Assembly: GCA_001910725.1 (NCBI GenBank)
Contig: MJGA01000015.1
Span: 1 to 64,000, forward strand
Direction of reading: 5' to 3'
DNA from: Phanerodontia chrysosporium
Lineage: Eukaryota > Basidiomycota > Agaricomycetes > Polyporales > Phanerochaetaceae
Length of the DNA stretch: 64,000 nucleotides
Positions 30,603-42,372 of this stretch are shown here, piece after piece (the first letter of the stretch is position 1; each line of letters starts with the position of its first letter). The translations under genes were made by a program, and so were the position numbers. The notes beneath the pieces are model-generated. The model saw only the letters and a list, made by a program, of their open reading frames with translations. It ran no database searches and was not told where the DNA came from.

Positions 30603-31975
30603 ATGCTCCCCTGTGCATCTACAGCCTCCAACCTCTCTCAAACTCATATCCGCAGGTTTGTGGGCTTATTGGTTCTTGCTGCAGGTGTAGCAGCAATGAC
30701 TGACAGCCAAAATCGCTACAATTCCATTCTATACCATGACTCTGTTTGCACAGGAGAGATGTGGGTGCGCGAGCTCCCTCGAGGTCACCCTGATCACATC
30801 CATGATACCCTAGGGTTCAGTGCTGAGGTCTTCGTAGCACTTTGCGCTGAACTTGCTGAAAGGTGTGGTCCTAATGACTCTCGATTTGTGAGTCTTGAAG
30901 AGCAGGTTGCTATGTTTCTGTACTTTAGACAACGCTGTGCAAACCAGCGAGATATTGCAGAGCAGTTTCAACGTAGTGGCGGTACAGTTTCCTAGTATGT
31001 GATCTTCTGATTCCTCATAACTGGTGTTAATATCATCGACAGCTGCATTCACAATGTTTTGGATGCTGTCATGTCACGTGACTTCCTTGGCTGGCAGATC
31101 AAGCTCCCGAAACCTTCCCAGCTTCCAATACCAACCTTTGCCGACAATCCCCGATTCTATCCATTTTTCGTGTACGCCCTTGAAGCCATTGATGGCACTC
31201 ATGTCAAGGCCTATCCACCAACTGAGATTGCAAAGCGATTTCGTGACCGACATGGAAACCTTTCCATGAATGTTCTGTCAGCCTGCACATGGGACATGCG
31301 ATTCTGCTACATTATGTCTGGCTGGGAGGGAAGCGCAACAGATAGCCGAATGTACGAGCAAGCAAGCCAGACCGATTTTTCGATCCCAAATGGCTATTAT
31401 TACCTTGCAGATGCTGGTTTTCCATCTTGTAGTGCGCTTATAGTTCCATACCGCGATGTACGATACCATTTGCGAGAATGGAGCGTAGCAAATATGAGGT
31501 GGGTTATGTCATACGTATATATTCTACATTACTAATAATATATAGACCACAAAATGCACAAGAGCTGTTTAATTTACGCAATTCATAATTTCAGTCTGTT
31601 ATTGAGCGCAACTTTTCAGTAGCCAAGCGCAAGTTCAAGATAATGTCGCAAGGTGCAGAATACTCCTTGCCCACAGAAGCACGTTTTTTTTTCAGCATTT
31701 GGCGCAATTTTCAATTTTATCCACATGTACGACCTATGTCCAGAAATATTCACTCCGACAGATATCAATAACATGGGCAATGCTGATGTGGAGAATGGAC
31801 AGAGTGGTAGAGGTGATGTAGAGGTGATTCTGAGGATTTTGAGTCTGCAGAGCTTGCTTTGAGAATAACAGTTAAAGAGCGAAATGAAGCAGAGGAGCGT
31901 AGGAATGCAATTGCGCAAGCAATGTGGAATAGCTATCAGGCCTGGCTTCAAGAGCATAATGATATCACGATGTAG
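30603..31975 (+). pseudogene. PIF/Harbinger transposase (HARBI1-like)
   Basis: N-terminal hydrophobic stretch (RRFVGLLVLAAGVAAM), then YHDSVCTGEMWVRELPRGHP and an HTH-like region ending SGGTVS. A 48-nt intron (30995-31042, GTATGT...GACAG) joins this to YCIHNVLDAVMSRDF. The catalytic part reads YALEAIDGTHVKAYPPTEIA (first Asp), SACTWDMRFCYIMSGWEGSA, then DSRMYEQA (second Asp) and YYYLADAGFPSC (third acidic region). A second intron lies at 31499-31545 with branch ACTAATA. Lesions: a TAA near 31586 before VIERNFSVAKRKFKI, a frameshift in a T-run near 31690, and another near 31820. The tail AIAQAMWNSYQAWLQEHNDI ends at 31975. Confidence 0.88.
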
Positions 31976-32052
31976 TTGATTAGATAAACTCTATTCTATC
32001 ATAAACGAGTGGCTACAGTTGGCATGAGATTAAGAAAAAAGTAACGAGCGTG

Positions 32053-33250
32053 TTAAAATTGTCTCAGCGGCTTTTTTAAGCCTTTCCAGCTCATTTCTCA
32101 GCCAGATGGAACATGCAGCATAAAAAGCAGGTGGGAAACTAAGGTACTCATCTGCAAGCCGAGCATTATCACACCAGATACATGGGACAAGAGCAAGCTC
32201 GGCCATAGTGAGTTGTTCCTCTTAAAGAATAGTTTCGAATGCAAGCGGGTGTTTGTTAACCTGTGGAGCAGGGTTTGGGGTGGACACAGATGGTGCAGGT
32301 GAAGAAAGAAGAGCAGCTGCAATATTGTTTACTGTTGCAGCAAGTGCTGTCATGGGTGATTCCCGCTTTCCATGCCCACGACTTGATTGACTACTTGCTG
32401 GAGTGCTGCTGCGCCTCTGTCAATCCAGCTCTGCTGAAGTGTCTGGTCCAGAGTTCTGTGCCCTGTCTGAGGTGCTGAGAGATGTACTCTGATACAGATA
32501 CGAATGAGTAAATGAATAAAATACGCTGCAAAAAAGCGCACCTGTGAGGCATTACTAAAGCCTTCATTCTCCTCCTCATTCCCCTCTTCCTCCCTATTCT
32601 CTTGCTCTTCCTCCTCCATCTCCAAGTCATCTTCTTGTGTTTGTGGGACTCCTGATTGACTGGAGCATTGGAGCTATTACCAGTGGAAACGGCAAATTCG
32701 CCCGTTGTGACTTGATCACCAGCAAGTTCGTAGATCATGCCGTAGAGGGGAAAGCTTTGATTCTGGCACCACCCAAGCTTCTTCTTATTTTGTGTCTGAG
32801 CTTGACATTAGTAATCTGTACGTTAGAAATGTGAAAACAGGGCGCACCTGCCAAGTACGTCCTCAAGTCTCCTCATTCGCAATAACCCGGTACCTCTCAT
32901 GATCCCAGGAGAAACCAGACCCAAATTCATTTCTCAAGAACTGGAGAATGATCTTGAAGCGTCCATATAGTTGTATATCATGTCAGAACTCGGAGTATAA
33001 TAGAATATATCATTAAACTCACAAATGATCAATGGTCCTTGCATTGCTGAGCTGTGACAGGCTGTCCCATCTCCTTAGATACAGCCTCAGCAGCCAGATT
33101 CCAGCTAGACGACTTCCAGCTGTTGCCTGATTTTTTTCCAAGGTCCATCTCGGACTGGAGAACCTGCAGTATGGCCTTGTCAAGACGAGAAGTCCATGTG
33201 ATGGGTGGTTTCTATGTCTTCTTGGATACAGATGATGCTGATTTGGGCAT
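32053..33250 (-). pseudogene. Myb/SANT-like protein of the Harbinger element
   Basis: Minus ATG at 33250. A TAG lies near 33217, then KPPITWTSRLDKAILQVLQS and GNSWKSSSWNLAAEAVSKEM, the trihelix-like Myb/SANT-like domain found in Harbinger partner proteins. After a possible intron with a poor acceptor, RFKIILQFLRNEFGSGFSWD and then QNQSFPLYGMIYELAGDQVT complete the domain (F-G-W-D and F-P-L/Y-Y motifs). A basic and acidic spacer (KMTWRWRRKSKR) and a C-terminal helical region (FPPAFYAACSIWLRNEL) end at about 32053. In Harbinger systems this protein brings the transposase to DNA. Stops and frame changes make it a pseudogene. Confidence 0.72.
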
Positions 33251-33777
33251 TAAATAAACCGAAAGGGTTTTATTAGGCGTAGAAGTAAGGACAGTGTGTA
33301 TAGAAATGTGTACATGCTTAAGAGAGCGAGCTCCGATGCATGCTGAGGCTTGAGCATATGCTGCACAAATTGTGCAATTATTATTACAGGTATGTTATCC
33401 TGATACCGCATAATAAAATCACATACTGCATACATGTATCAGTGTGCAATGCAGGAGAGTTCTGGAGATGTATACTGGTAGTTGTACATATTACAGGACT
33501 GTTGATTGTGTCATCTGTAACAGTCGGTATGATAGATCAGAAATCCTTCGAATAGCACTCCATTCTGGCAAGATTATCACAGCATGTAAGTATATAAATG
33601 CGGCTTGAATACAGTACAATGTTACATGGTGACATAGAGCGCACAAGGAAGGACTATACCGCAAACAGCAGGAATGACATAGCAGGAATATGAGAACTCG
33701 ACATACAGCAATAATCCCAATGCAGCACCCTTATTGTATTAGTGACAAAGGTTTGCGTCAATCTGGGCGCCCGAGAT
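33251..33777. other. No gene seen; AT-rich spacer
   Basis: No coding signal or shared repeat was found. It may hold the right end of the Harbinger element, but I could not identify an inverted repeat. Confidence 0.4.
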
Positions 33778-34848
33778 TCAAGAAATGGTCGGACTCACCG
33801 CTGGCACAAGTGCAAGCTGATAATCCTCAATAGCCTTGATCGCTTCGGCCACCATGGTGTCCTCAAAGTTGAAGCAACCCAAAGTGCGCAGGGTAGCGAC
33901 AGTCTCGTGCTTGCATTTTGGATCCATGCCGGTGATCTCTAGATGCTGAACGAAGTCCAGTGGACTACGGACAAGAGTGCAGGTGGGTTGACAGGATGCA
34001 GCAAGTGTCGGGCTACCTTCGTCCACCAGTGTTCTTGCCATGACGCCAAGCAGCGAGCATGATCTTCACAAGGCATCCTTGTGACATCCGGTGCAAAGAT
34101 AGCCAGTCAAAGGCGCTGGGTCGAGAGTGCCTCCTTCGATTTCGTGAGCGTGATGCACACCTTGAACCCCAGCTTGTACGTATCGTCGTCATCCAGATCG
34201 AAGAAGTTGTCTTCATGAGAGCCTGGAAGGCTTGTGCTACCCAATGAGGAATGCAAAACTCGCGCGAGAGTTTGACATGGTCCGGGGCGGAGAGCAATGC
34301 TGAACTGAGTCACTCAGTTGCCCAAGCTGTTGCTGCTGGCATTTGCCACAGGTGCGCCAACCGCATCACAGCGATGAGCATCTGCATGGGACAGGGTTGA
34401 ACTGGCCAGCCACAGCATGAACTAAGATCAGTGATCGCATTTACTGTGCGCGCAGGAAGTTGAACTGACCGGTGAATAGATAGTCAAAAAGATGGTCCAT
34501 CTCCTGCGTAGTGAGCAGAGGGCAAAGGTTCAGCACGATAGGTGCTTTGAAGCAGGTTTCCTCCTTGAGGCCAGCAGAAGTGTCAGCGCCAGGTGGTGTG
34601 CTGAGCATGTCCTTCCATACCATGGATTGCATGGTGAGCACACATTGAAACACTGTGTACACTACATTTTCCACCTCATAATCTCGTTAGCTTATGAGCA
34701 CGGTCATGCAGAGCCGGAATACAAACCTGAATGAACAAGTCTGCCCCATCATAGAAGTGTAACGGGCTCTGCTCCTTTGGCAACACTGGTTGGTCACTGT
34801 GTGGTGCAGTGTTGTTCTGATCGGCATCCCCACCAGCTAACACAACAG
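33778..34848 (-). pseudogene. BTB/POZ-domain protein of the mushroom type
   Basis: Minus reading: LPKEQSPLHFYDGADLFIQ, an intron of about 50 nt (GTTTGT...GCTAAC...TATGAG), then VENVVYTVFQCVLTMQSMVW and KDMLSTPPGADTS, the core of a BTB fold. LTTQEMDHLFDYLFTGQFNF and, after a second intron, MLIAVMRLAHLWQMPAATAW continue it. One stop precedes LLSAPDHVKLSREFCIPHWV. The C-terminal part has a Cys and WWTKVARHLLHP motif and ends EDYQLALVP at 33778. Agaricomycetes have many such BTB genes, with protein-interaction roles of unknown detail. At least two frame breaks occur. The 5' end is displaced by an E-family LTR. Confidence 0.72.
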
Positions 34849-35136
34849 TGTTCAATGTAGGAGCTAAACTCGACTACAGGAGTGCCCTCAATCACATTGG
34901 TGGTAGTGGGTGAGCAACTGAAGGGCTCAGGCACTACCTCCAGGGTTTATATACTATCCTACAAGTCGGAGTCTTAACTAAGGACAAAGGAACGAAAGCG
35001 AAAAGAGACAAAGGAAGAAGTACAAAGCAGTGGTCCCTGAGGGCCACTGCACATGGTCAATGCACCTGGCCACTGCACTGGGCCACTAAGTGCCACTGAG
35101 GGCAGAGTGGTTGCATCACAAAGGACACAACTAACA
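34849..35136 (-). repeat. Solo E-family LTR beside the BTB gene
   Basis: TGTTCAATGTAGGAG...CAACTAACA on the plus strand, 288 bp. Flanks AACAG and GACAG share four of five bases, fitting a mutated TSD. It lies at the upstream edge of the BTB reading. Confidence 0.85.
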
Positions 35137-35592
35137 GACAGTGGGCTCAGCTGCAGTCGGCTAGGTTGCAGAAGGGGCTGGCACAACCATCGAGAGTCTG
35201 AGAGCAGTGGGTCTTTGGCAATTGGTCGCTGGCAGGGGAGTGCTGGCCTCTCGAGGTCTGTCGGCTGCTGCTAGGTTATGCCCTGGCGCACGACTTTGCC
35301 TCATCCCCAATGTATAGCTTTGACTGATAAGACTTCTGCATTAATGGCACATTTGCCCCAACAATTCAAGCCAACGACCCATGAGTTCATTGCGGGCATG
35401 GGTGGTGACAATCCTCGGCTGCCGTCGGGTCGTATTCGGCTCTCGCAACGAGCTCTCATGGCTTTTTGGGTGGACATATTCGATCTCACTGTCAAACATC
35501 ATCACGGTCCTGGAACCCAACATATACTATCTTTCTCTCATTATGAGTATCCCTGCACTGCCGGTATGGGATAATAATATGCCATGGTTATC

Positions 35593-36051
35593 AAATGTTT
35601 TCTGCACCTATGAATTCATTTGTACGACCACGGCTCGAGCAGAGGCGCTCTTGCAGCAGCTGCACGCTGCCACAACACATAGGCTTGCTGATCTCAGGCC
35701 AATTCCTGACGATCGCCTTCTCACGGTGTTGTATGGCAACGAAGACATCAAGCAGCAGTTATCTGCCACGCCTGCTACTGTTGCCACGGGTCCAATGTCC
35801 TCCCCAGACAACAAGACCATTGTTCCTGCGCTTAACGACTCTCATACTTGGATGCGCTCGTGGACGTCCTCACCCTCGCCCAATCCGTCGAACGCACCAG
35901 AGTCTCCTCGCATGAACGTGGACTCGCCTGGTTAGGAGGACGACACGGAGGGGAGCGAATCGGCGGTGCCTCCCTCGACAGAACCTAATTCACAGGTGTC
36001 TGAGAATGAGCCTGACCTGCCAATGCTGAAGGGTGGCGTCAACGTGAGGTC
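35593..36051 (+). pseudogene. Host-like gene of unknown function, 5' part, interrupted by Element F
   Basis: The plus frame reads TARAEALLQQLHAATTHRLA, PIPDDRLLTVLYGNEDIKQQ, a Ser/Pro-rich stretch, one TAG at 35933, and then EDDTEGSESAVPPSTEPNSQ to KGGVNVRS. Element F inserted in the Arg-Ser codons; the same frame continues after it at 44312. The start is uncertain. Low-complexity acidic and Ser-rich composition suggests a nuclear or regulatory protein, but this is only an impression. The region 35137-35592 has no clear gene. Confidence 0.45.
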
Positions 36052-36260
36052 TGTTGCAAATACGATGATAAATATTTTTCTTTTGCTTACTCATTTCCTC
36101 TGTATTATTACTCATCTCTTCCCTGCCTTACTAATGTCGCTGTCCCTTCCTTAGTCATAGGCTAGGTTAGACGTATATAAGGCTAGGACTCTCATCTCCT
36201 TTTCTCCAAGCTAGTATCCTGTACTTTCGTCTAGAATCTACTTCGTTCTCGACTCTTACA
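36052..36260 (+). repeat. 5' LTR of Element F
   Basis: TGTTGCAAATACG...GACTCTTACA, 209 bp. TATATAA is at about 36174. The likely start AAGCTAGT is at 36208-36215. Confidence 0.92.
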
Positions 36261-36264
36261 TTAA

Positions 36265-36272
36265 ACTAGCTT
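36265..36272 (+). promoter_or_regulatory. Putative self-priming primer-binding site of Element F
   Basis: ACTAGCTT, four bases after the LTR, is the exact complement of AAGCTAGT at 36208-36215, about 34 bp after the TATA box. The match is short (8 nt), so alone it is weaker than in Element C. Confidence 0.5.
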
Positions 36273-36291
36273 TGCCCACGTTTATTATTCG

Positions 36292-37971
36292 ATGGGACAC
36301 CCCTCGAAGATGTCTCAAGAACCTATATCCAATTCCTACCTCGAGCGGTGCAAGATGTTCATACACTACTACTGCCCAACCGAAAGAAGAGACGAATATC
36401 GCGTAAAGAACAAAGAAAGAACACCTATCATCTCCATATGTGAATTACAATTATGCCCATGGCGAGTATCACGAGCAGCACCTCACGATTGACTTATCGT
36501 AGGAAAAGAAGCCCCAGCCGAAGGGCAAATCGGGCAGTTCCCCAAGATAGGAAGACAGATATATCAAACAATACTAAGCTTATACGGAGAAGGAGATTAC
36601 CTCGAGGAATCTGAAACATCTCTACAGCAAGAATGCTACAACATGATACACAATCTAAGTGCAAGTGACATTGCGGAAAGTATCCAACAGAGGCTCCACA
36701 CCACGACCACATTATTTGCAACAGAAGTAGAAACAGCCATCCTAACAGCCATCCGCAACAAGGAGAACCCGGGAGGAGCTGAGGGATCCGGAGACCCATC
36801 CAGAGGAAATGGAGGAAACCCATCCAGAGGAGATGGAGGAAACCCATTCGAAGAAGAAGAAAACCCATCCGGAGGACCACCTGGGGGACTACCTGGAGGA
36901 CCATTCGGAGGAGGAAACCCAGCAGGACCCCCGCCTCAAGGCGGTTTGCCTCCCAACATCATCAGACAGTTACTCGATATGCGCAACGACACCGATATCA
37001 CCAGACCCCAAACCTTCAAAGGCGATCCAAAACAAGCATGAAACTTCATCCATCAATGCAAAATCTACTTCGAAGCCAAGCCTTCCAAATTCAACACGGA
37101 AGCAAAGAAGATCGTATTCGCTAATTCGCTCATGGAGGACGGTCAGCACCAGGCACCGCGAACCTGGTCAATGATGAAGGAACAATAGTACCTTTGAACT
37201 GGCTGGCCCACATGAGTCCAACATGTTCAGGAATTCCTTTCCCGATACCAGCCTACCGACCACCGTGCAGATGCATTCACCGTGTTAAAGAAGTTAAAGC
37301 AAGGAAGGGGATCAGTACGCGACCTCAACACCAAGTTCGACGCATGCCTTGTTGAAGCTGAAATCGACATCACCGATGATGACGCTACATGTCCCTTCAT
37401 CACAGACTATAAGGCGGCACTGAACAATGATGTTCACGACATGACTCTACCCCAGGTAGTCGCAGAAAGACGACGACTCTATGCCACCGAGACTCTTCGC
37501 CTCTGGCAGGATCTCGCCCAAGGCATTGACGCAGCCATGCACCCAAGCCACGACACCAGTCATAAATCGGCACTCAAAGACCCTAACGCGATGGATGTCG
37601 ATGCCATAACCACGAAGAGCAACATCAAATACTTCACCTGCAGATGATTCGGACATTTCGCACACGAATGCCGGTCTGGAGGACCAGGTCGAGGACAAGG
37701 CCGAGGAAGAGGACGAGGAGGAGGCAGAGGAGAAAACCAATTCCAGTCCAACAAAGAAGGATGGAACGGACAGACAAACGGACGACAAACTAACGTCGTC
37801 GAAGCCAAAGCCGGCACCCAGGCCGGCACCCCCCAGCAGTCGCAACAAGACCTGTTCGAAGCTGCAAAATGTACTATCCGAACGCTGTCTAAAGACGAAG
37901 CCATCAAACGCCTTGACGGGCTAATGGAGGAATGGACCAACAACAACTCAGATGAGAATTTTCAGCAGTGA
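36292..37971 (+). pseudogene. Gag of Element F
   Basis: One frame runs from the ATG at 36292 to a stop at 37971 with internal stops near 36492, 37041, 37186, 37195, 37213 and 37645. The N-terminal domain is followed by a Gly/Pro/Asn/Glu repeat region (GNGGNPSRGDGGNPFEEEEN), then capsid (PQTFKGDPKQA, CKIYFEAKPSKFN) and FTVLKKLKQGRGSVRDLNTK. The nucleocapsid has DPNAMDVDAI, then a knuckle in which the first Cys is Tyr (YFTCR, stop, FGHFAHEC), so zinc binding is lost. An Arg/Gly-rich basic stretch follows. All the lesions keep the frame, so decay has been mainly by substitution. Confidence 0.85.
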
Positions 37972-38030
37972 GGAGAACGCCAGCTGTTCATCCTCAACGA
38001 TACTCGATTTCTTCTGTATTAGTAGCCGAT

Positions 38031-38503
38031 ATGAAGAACCAGCCAATGAAGATCCCCGTTATCATTGAATCGAGTAACAATGCTGGAAATAAAATCACCA
38101 CTCTTATTGACTCTGGAGCTCAAGGAAAGTTTATCTACTGAACGGTTGTCCAATAACTCGGACTTCGGGAGAAACCACTTCGACAGCCAATATCGGTGTA
38201 CAACGTAGACGGAACTCTGAATCAACTTGGGAACATTCGCAACTATGTCGAAACCCATGTCACCATCGGACCCAAGGTCGTAAAGGAACAGTTCCTCGTC
38301 ACGCACCTCAGTAAACAGGAAGTTATCCTAGAAATCGATTGGCTGTGAAAACACAACCCTCGTATCGATTGGAAAAAAGGAACCTTGGACTTTTCAGTCC
38401 CGCGACCCACGATTGAAGAACTACCAGATGAAGAGGAACGAATAATCCAAGTTGCTAGCCAGGACGAAGAGGAACTCCTCCAAACCCACATACTGGTCGA
38501 ATG
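38031..38503 (+). pseudogene. Protease of Element F
   Basis: ATG at 38031. The active site is TTLIDSGAQGKFIY, with the D-S-G-A motif intact, followed by ISVYNVDGTLNQLGNIRNYV and FLVTHLSKQEVILEIDWL. The end motif HNPRIDWKKGTL is standard for chromoviruses. In-frame stops at about 38140, 38154, 38346 and 38502 break the reading; the last two match Trp codons in relatives. The acidic linker (ELPDEEERIIQVASQDEEEL) leads directly into the dUTPase. Confidence 0.85.
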
Positions 38504-38505
38504 AG

Positions 38506-38905
38506 TAGGAGGGCACCTTCCAACTGGAGGAAGCAGCGAAGCTGCCGGGCTCGACTTGTCATCCACCGTTGACTGTGACATCCCACCTCGCTCTCGAGTA
38601 AAAGTGCCAACAGGAATTAAGGTTAAACCTCCGACAGGAATCTACGCATGGATCGCACCACAAAGCGGCCTAGCTCTCAAAGGAGTTGATGTCACAGCAG
38701 GGGTTGTAGATCGGGATTATACTGGAGAACTTCAAATCATACTGGTCAACAACACGGACAACTCATTCTACGTCCAGGCAGGCGATCAGGTGGCTCAACT
38801 CATTGCCGAGCAGATTCGTCTCCCGCAGGTACAGGAAGTAGAGAAACTTGACAACACGAAACGGAGGGAACAGAGTTTTGGCTCAACAGGCATAAAGTTG
38901 CAGGA
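38506..38905 (+). pseudogene. dUTPase domain of Element F, between protease and RT
   Basis: In frame after the protease: motif 1 EAAGLDLSS, motif 2 APQSGLALKG (Arg of P-R-S-G is Gln), motif 3 TAGVVDRDYTGELQIILV, motif 4 GDQVAQLIAEQ and motif 5 REQSFGSTGI. All five dUTPase motifs are present in order over about 125 residues. A 10-residue duplication seems to lengthen the part before motif 2 (KVPTGIKVKPPTGIYA). The uninterrupted frame is 38556-39170. The position differs from Elements A and C, where dUTPase is at the C-terminus of pol. Confidence 0.88.
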
Positions 38906-39136
38906 CAGATTCCAACACCTGCTAAACGTCGCTATCCGAGTCGTAAGAGTCACACAAAACCCTGATGCACCCCAGAGTTCTTTATTGGCACAACGGAATT
39001 CGCAAAACTACACACGGACGCTGACTTTGTGGCATTCTACAATCCTGGTGATCTTACAGTCTACACGGTACCTATTGGTTCTACCATGGCATAAACCATC
39101 TGGGATCTACAGATCAACGCAAAAATCAACCCGGCT

Positions 39137-41609
39137 ATGGCATTCGCACAAGAAGACGGAGCACAGATGAAACCCAAAGATATTCTGTCATACTTCGCCA
39201 AGTATCAACACGTCTTTGAGAAACAAGCGTCTGAACGGTTCCCTGAATCTCGACCCTACGATCATGCTATCGACCTCAAATCCGATTTCCTACCCAAAGA
39301 TTGCAAGGTTTACCCATTGTCGCCACTGGAGGAGGAAAAGATGAACGAGTTTATCAACGAAAACCTCCGCAAAGGTTATATCTGACCATCAAAGTCTCCC
39401 ATGGCATCGCCCTTCTCTTTCGTTGAAAAGAAGGATGGTGTCACGGATGTGACAGTGCAGCCCTATTTTTCGCCGATTTTTGGCGATTTTCCTCGATTAA
39501 TCCAACAGGCGAGCAGCCCTCGCGCCGTCTGGAGTTCTAGCCGCCCACACTCAGCGCCTGGCCACGCAGTGCCAGCGCCCTGATGGTGCATCACCCCTAG
39601 ACGCCAGCGCATCCCACTGCGCTCTCAGACACTGCCCGGATCACTGGTCTGCCTTGCAATCAGTCTCCCGGATCGCCGGGGAGGCACTGTCATCCCTGAT
39701 GACTCCCCTTGCCGAGACACCCTGAGTTGTCATCCTGTTGATACAGCCTCGGCCCGATGCAGCCTCGGAACACTGCCAGCTGACGCAGCCTCATGACACA
39801 GCCCTGGTACAGTCTCGCCGTGCAGTCCACATCGCAGCCTCGTCAGCTGTGCTGAGCACTGCCCATCAGCTTATGTAACTGTACAGCCTGCCCTGAACTC
39901 TTGTGGTATATATAAGTAGCACCTCTCGCTCCTGTCCGTCATCTTGACCTCTTGGTCAATACGGACAGGTAAGCCCTCATTTGTAAAGTAGAATAGTTCA
40001 CTAATACACCTTGGTCAATACGGACAGCTGAATAAGTTGCTCGTTGCTGCGTGACTCGCTCCGCCGCGCCTCATCGTCGTCCTCCCCATCTGCCCTCCCT
40101 CGTGCGGCATTGAGCCTTCGCTCTGCAACAGATGGCAACCTTCGACCCTGTCAGGACTATTGGTATCTTAATGAAGGAACGATCAGAAACGCATATCCTT
40201 TACCCTTCATCTCTGACCCCCTTGATCAGGTTAAAGGATTCCACAAGTTCACCAAGATGGACCTTCGCTCGGGCTATAACAACGTTAGAATCAAGGACGG
40301 GGACCAGTGGAAGGCGGCGTTCAAAACGAAATGCGGACTATTCGAACCAACCGTTATGTTCTTCAGTCTCTGCAACTCACCCGCAATGTTTCAAGCCATG
40401 ATGAACAACATCTTTAGTGACATGCTTGGTGAAGGTTGGCTCAAGATCTACACGGACGATATCCTCATCTGTGGCCATGATGACGACGACCTAAGAAAAA
40501 AAACACTACGGGTAATCGAACGACTAGTGCAAAACAATCTATTTGTCAAACCAGAGAAGTGCGACTTTCATGTTGCTCAGATCGAATTCCTTGGTATGAT
40601 CATCTCACACAACCGGATTCTTATGGACCCGGTCAAGGTGAAGGGCTTTCTCGAATGGTCTACCCCAACCACAGTTAAGCAGTTCCGAAGGTTTCTTGGA
40701 TTTGGTAACTTCTATCGACGGTTTATTGATCACTACTCTGAGATCGTACGACTCCTTATCGAGCTCACCAGGAAAGATGTAGCCTTCATTTGGTCTCCGG
40801 CATGCGAAGAAGCCTTCCAGGAACTGAAACGACAGTTCACCTCGGCACTGGTACTTATGACCCCCGATCCATCGAAAGCCTTCGTGCTCGAATGTGACGC
40901 TTCGCTCGTCATGACGGCAGTGGTACTACGGTAACAAGATATGAACGGCGAATGGTATCCCGTTACCTATCTCTCCCAAAGACTACTATCCGCAGAATGC
41001 AACTACGAGATATACGACCGAGAACTCCTTGCAATCATTCGTGTGCTTGAAGCCTGGCGCCACTATCTCCTGGGTGCAAAACAGCTGGTCTGCATCCTCA
41101 CCGATTATAAGAATTTGACATACTTCAGGTCTCCCCGACGGCTCAACCAACGACAGGCACGATGGCATCTATTCCTGTCACAGTTCAACTTCTCGCTCCA
41201 TCACTGCCCAGGTACGCAACTCGTACAGGCGGATGCCATGACCAGAACACTACACCCGAGCCACACGGCAGACAATAATGTCGATTTCATCCTTCTCCCT
41301 GACGATCTCTTCCACAGCCGCAGAATCCACTTACTGTCCTTGGCCACCAGCATGCTGACAAAAGACGACGATGATACCCCAGTCCATGACCACCCCGTTG
41401 ACCTCGACCTTCGACGGTTCATCCACTCGACACTCGGCGGCGACAAATTCGCCACAAAAATCTGTGCTTCCCTTTATGACCCGAACATTGCGATGCTGGT
41501 CCGTACCGAGTGTAATGACTGGACTGAAGATGGCGGACTGTTGTTCTATCGCGATAAGTGCTACGTCCTGGCCAACAAGGCACTTCGAAGGCACGTGATC
41601 GCTCTCTAT
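39137..41609 (+). pseudogene. Element F pol: RT and RNase H
   Basis: RT starts [20 protein letters not shown], continues KGYI, a stop, then PSKSPMASPFSFVEKKDG, where a B-family solo LTR (39439-40130) intervenes. It resumes NLRPCQDYWYLNEGTIRNAY, FTKMDLRSGYNNVRIKDG and the catalytic IYTDDILICG. The thumb (EWSTPTTVKQFRRFLGFGNF) is intact. RNase H: FVLECDASLVMTAVVL, a TAA at 40932 in place of Gln, then NYEIYDRELLAIIRVLEAWR and DYKNLTYFRS. After the LTR the frame is open for about 890 bp up to that TAA. The RT Asp pair is intact. Confidence 0.88.
39439..40130 (+). repeat. Solo LTR of the B family in Element F RT
   Basis: TGTCACGGATGTGACAG...CGCTCTGCAACA, 692 bp, with TSD GATGG at 39434-39438 and 40131-40135. 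Removing it and one TSD restores the RT reading EKKDGNLRPCQDY. It keeps both CTTGGTCAATACGGACAG repeats and the intron-like unit. Confidence 0.95.
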
Positions 41610-42330
41610 CACGACTCCCCCGTATCAGGACACCCTGAGCGATTCAAAACTGCAAATTGGTACTTCGCGATTTTTATTGGCCTGGCTTGCAATTTTTCGT
41701 ATCGGCATATGTCAAAGGCTGCGCCACATGCCAGCAGATGAAGGTCAACACGCGTCCAACACGGCCACCGCTGCAATCCATCAAAGGAATGAAATGCGAC
41801 TGACCGTTCGCGTTTGTTACCTGCAATTTCATTACACACCTTCCGCTATCCAAGGGTTCTACTGCTCTTATGGTCGTGGTCGACCATGACTCTACGAAGG
41901 GGGTAATTCTTATTCTATGCACGGAGAAGACCGACGCCACAATGACAGCCACGTACTACCATGACAATGCCTTCAGACGATTCGGCATGCCAGACGTCTT
42001 TCTTTCAGATAGAGGCCCGCAGTTCAACTCACGATTCATGAAGGAACTCTGGAAGCTGACAGGAACCGACCAACAGATGAGCACGGCATACCATCCTCTG
42101 ACGGACGGCAAAACTGAACGAATAAACTGCAAAATCGAGTCATACCTTTAGATATTCTGTTTGAATCACCCACACGATTGGTCTGATTACATCGTTAACA
42201 TGGATTTGCATTCAACAACTGAGAGCATTTGGCCACGAAGCAATCACCATTCTTCCTGATGTACAGATCTCACCTGGTAGCATTCCTGACGCAATTTGCA
42301 AAGACCAAGGTTTCGTCAATCCTCGAATGG
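41610..42330 (+). pseudogene. Element F integrase
   Basis: After the zinc-binding start (LYHDSPVSGHPERFKTANWY) the frame decays. The core is open at 41870-42151: VVVDHDSTKGVILILCTEKT (first Asp), MPDVFLSDRGPQFNSRFM (second Asp) and YHPLTDGKTERINCKIESYL (Glu). All three catalytic residues are visible. A stop then ends this frame; NHPHDWSDYIVNM and remnants to about 42330 lead to the C-terminal part. Confidence 0.82.
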
Positions 42331-42372
42331 TTCCGAAGATGACAACGGGCCCAAGAAGAAGCCAACGCGGCG

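Larger units (their letters stand above)
30603..33250. mobile_element. PIF/Harbinger-type DNA transposon, two-gene coding region
   Basis: A plus-strand DDE_4/HARBI1-like transposase (30603-31975) and a convergent minus-strand Myb/SANT-like gene (33250-32053) form the standard two-gene set of PIF/Harbinger elements. I could not identify terminal inverted repeats or the expected 3-bp target duplication in the flanks, so only the coding span is given. Both genes are damaged. Confidence 0.78.

Noticed and set aside
30284..33800. Terminal inverted repeats of the Harbinger element
   Set aside because: I compared the flanks by eye and found no convincing inverted pair or 3-bp duplication, so no ends are claimed.
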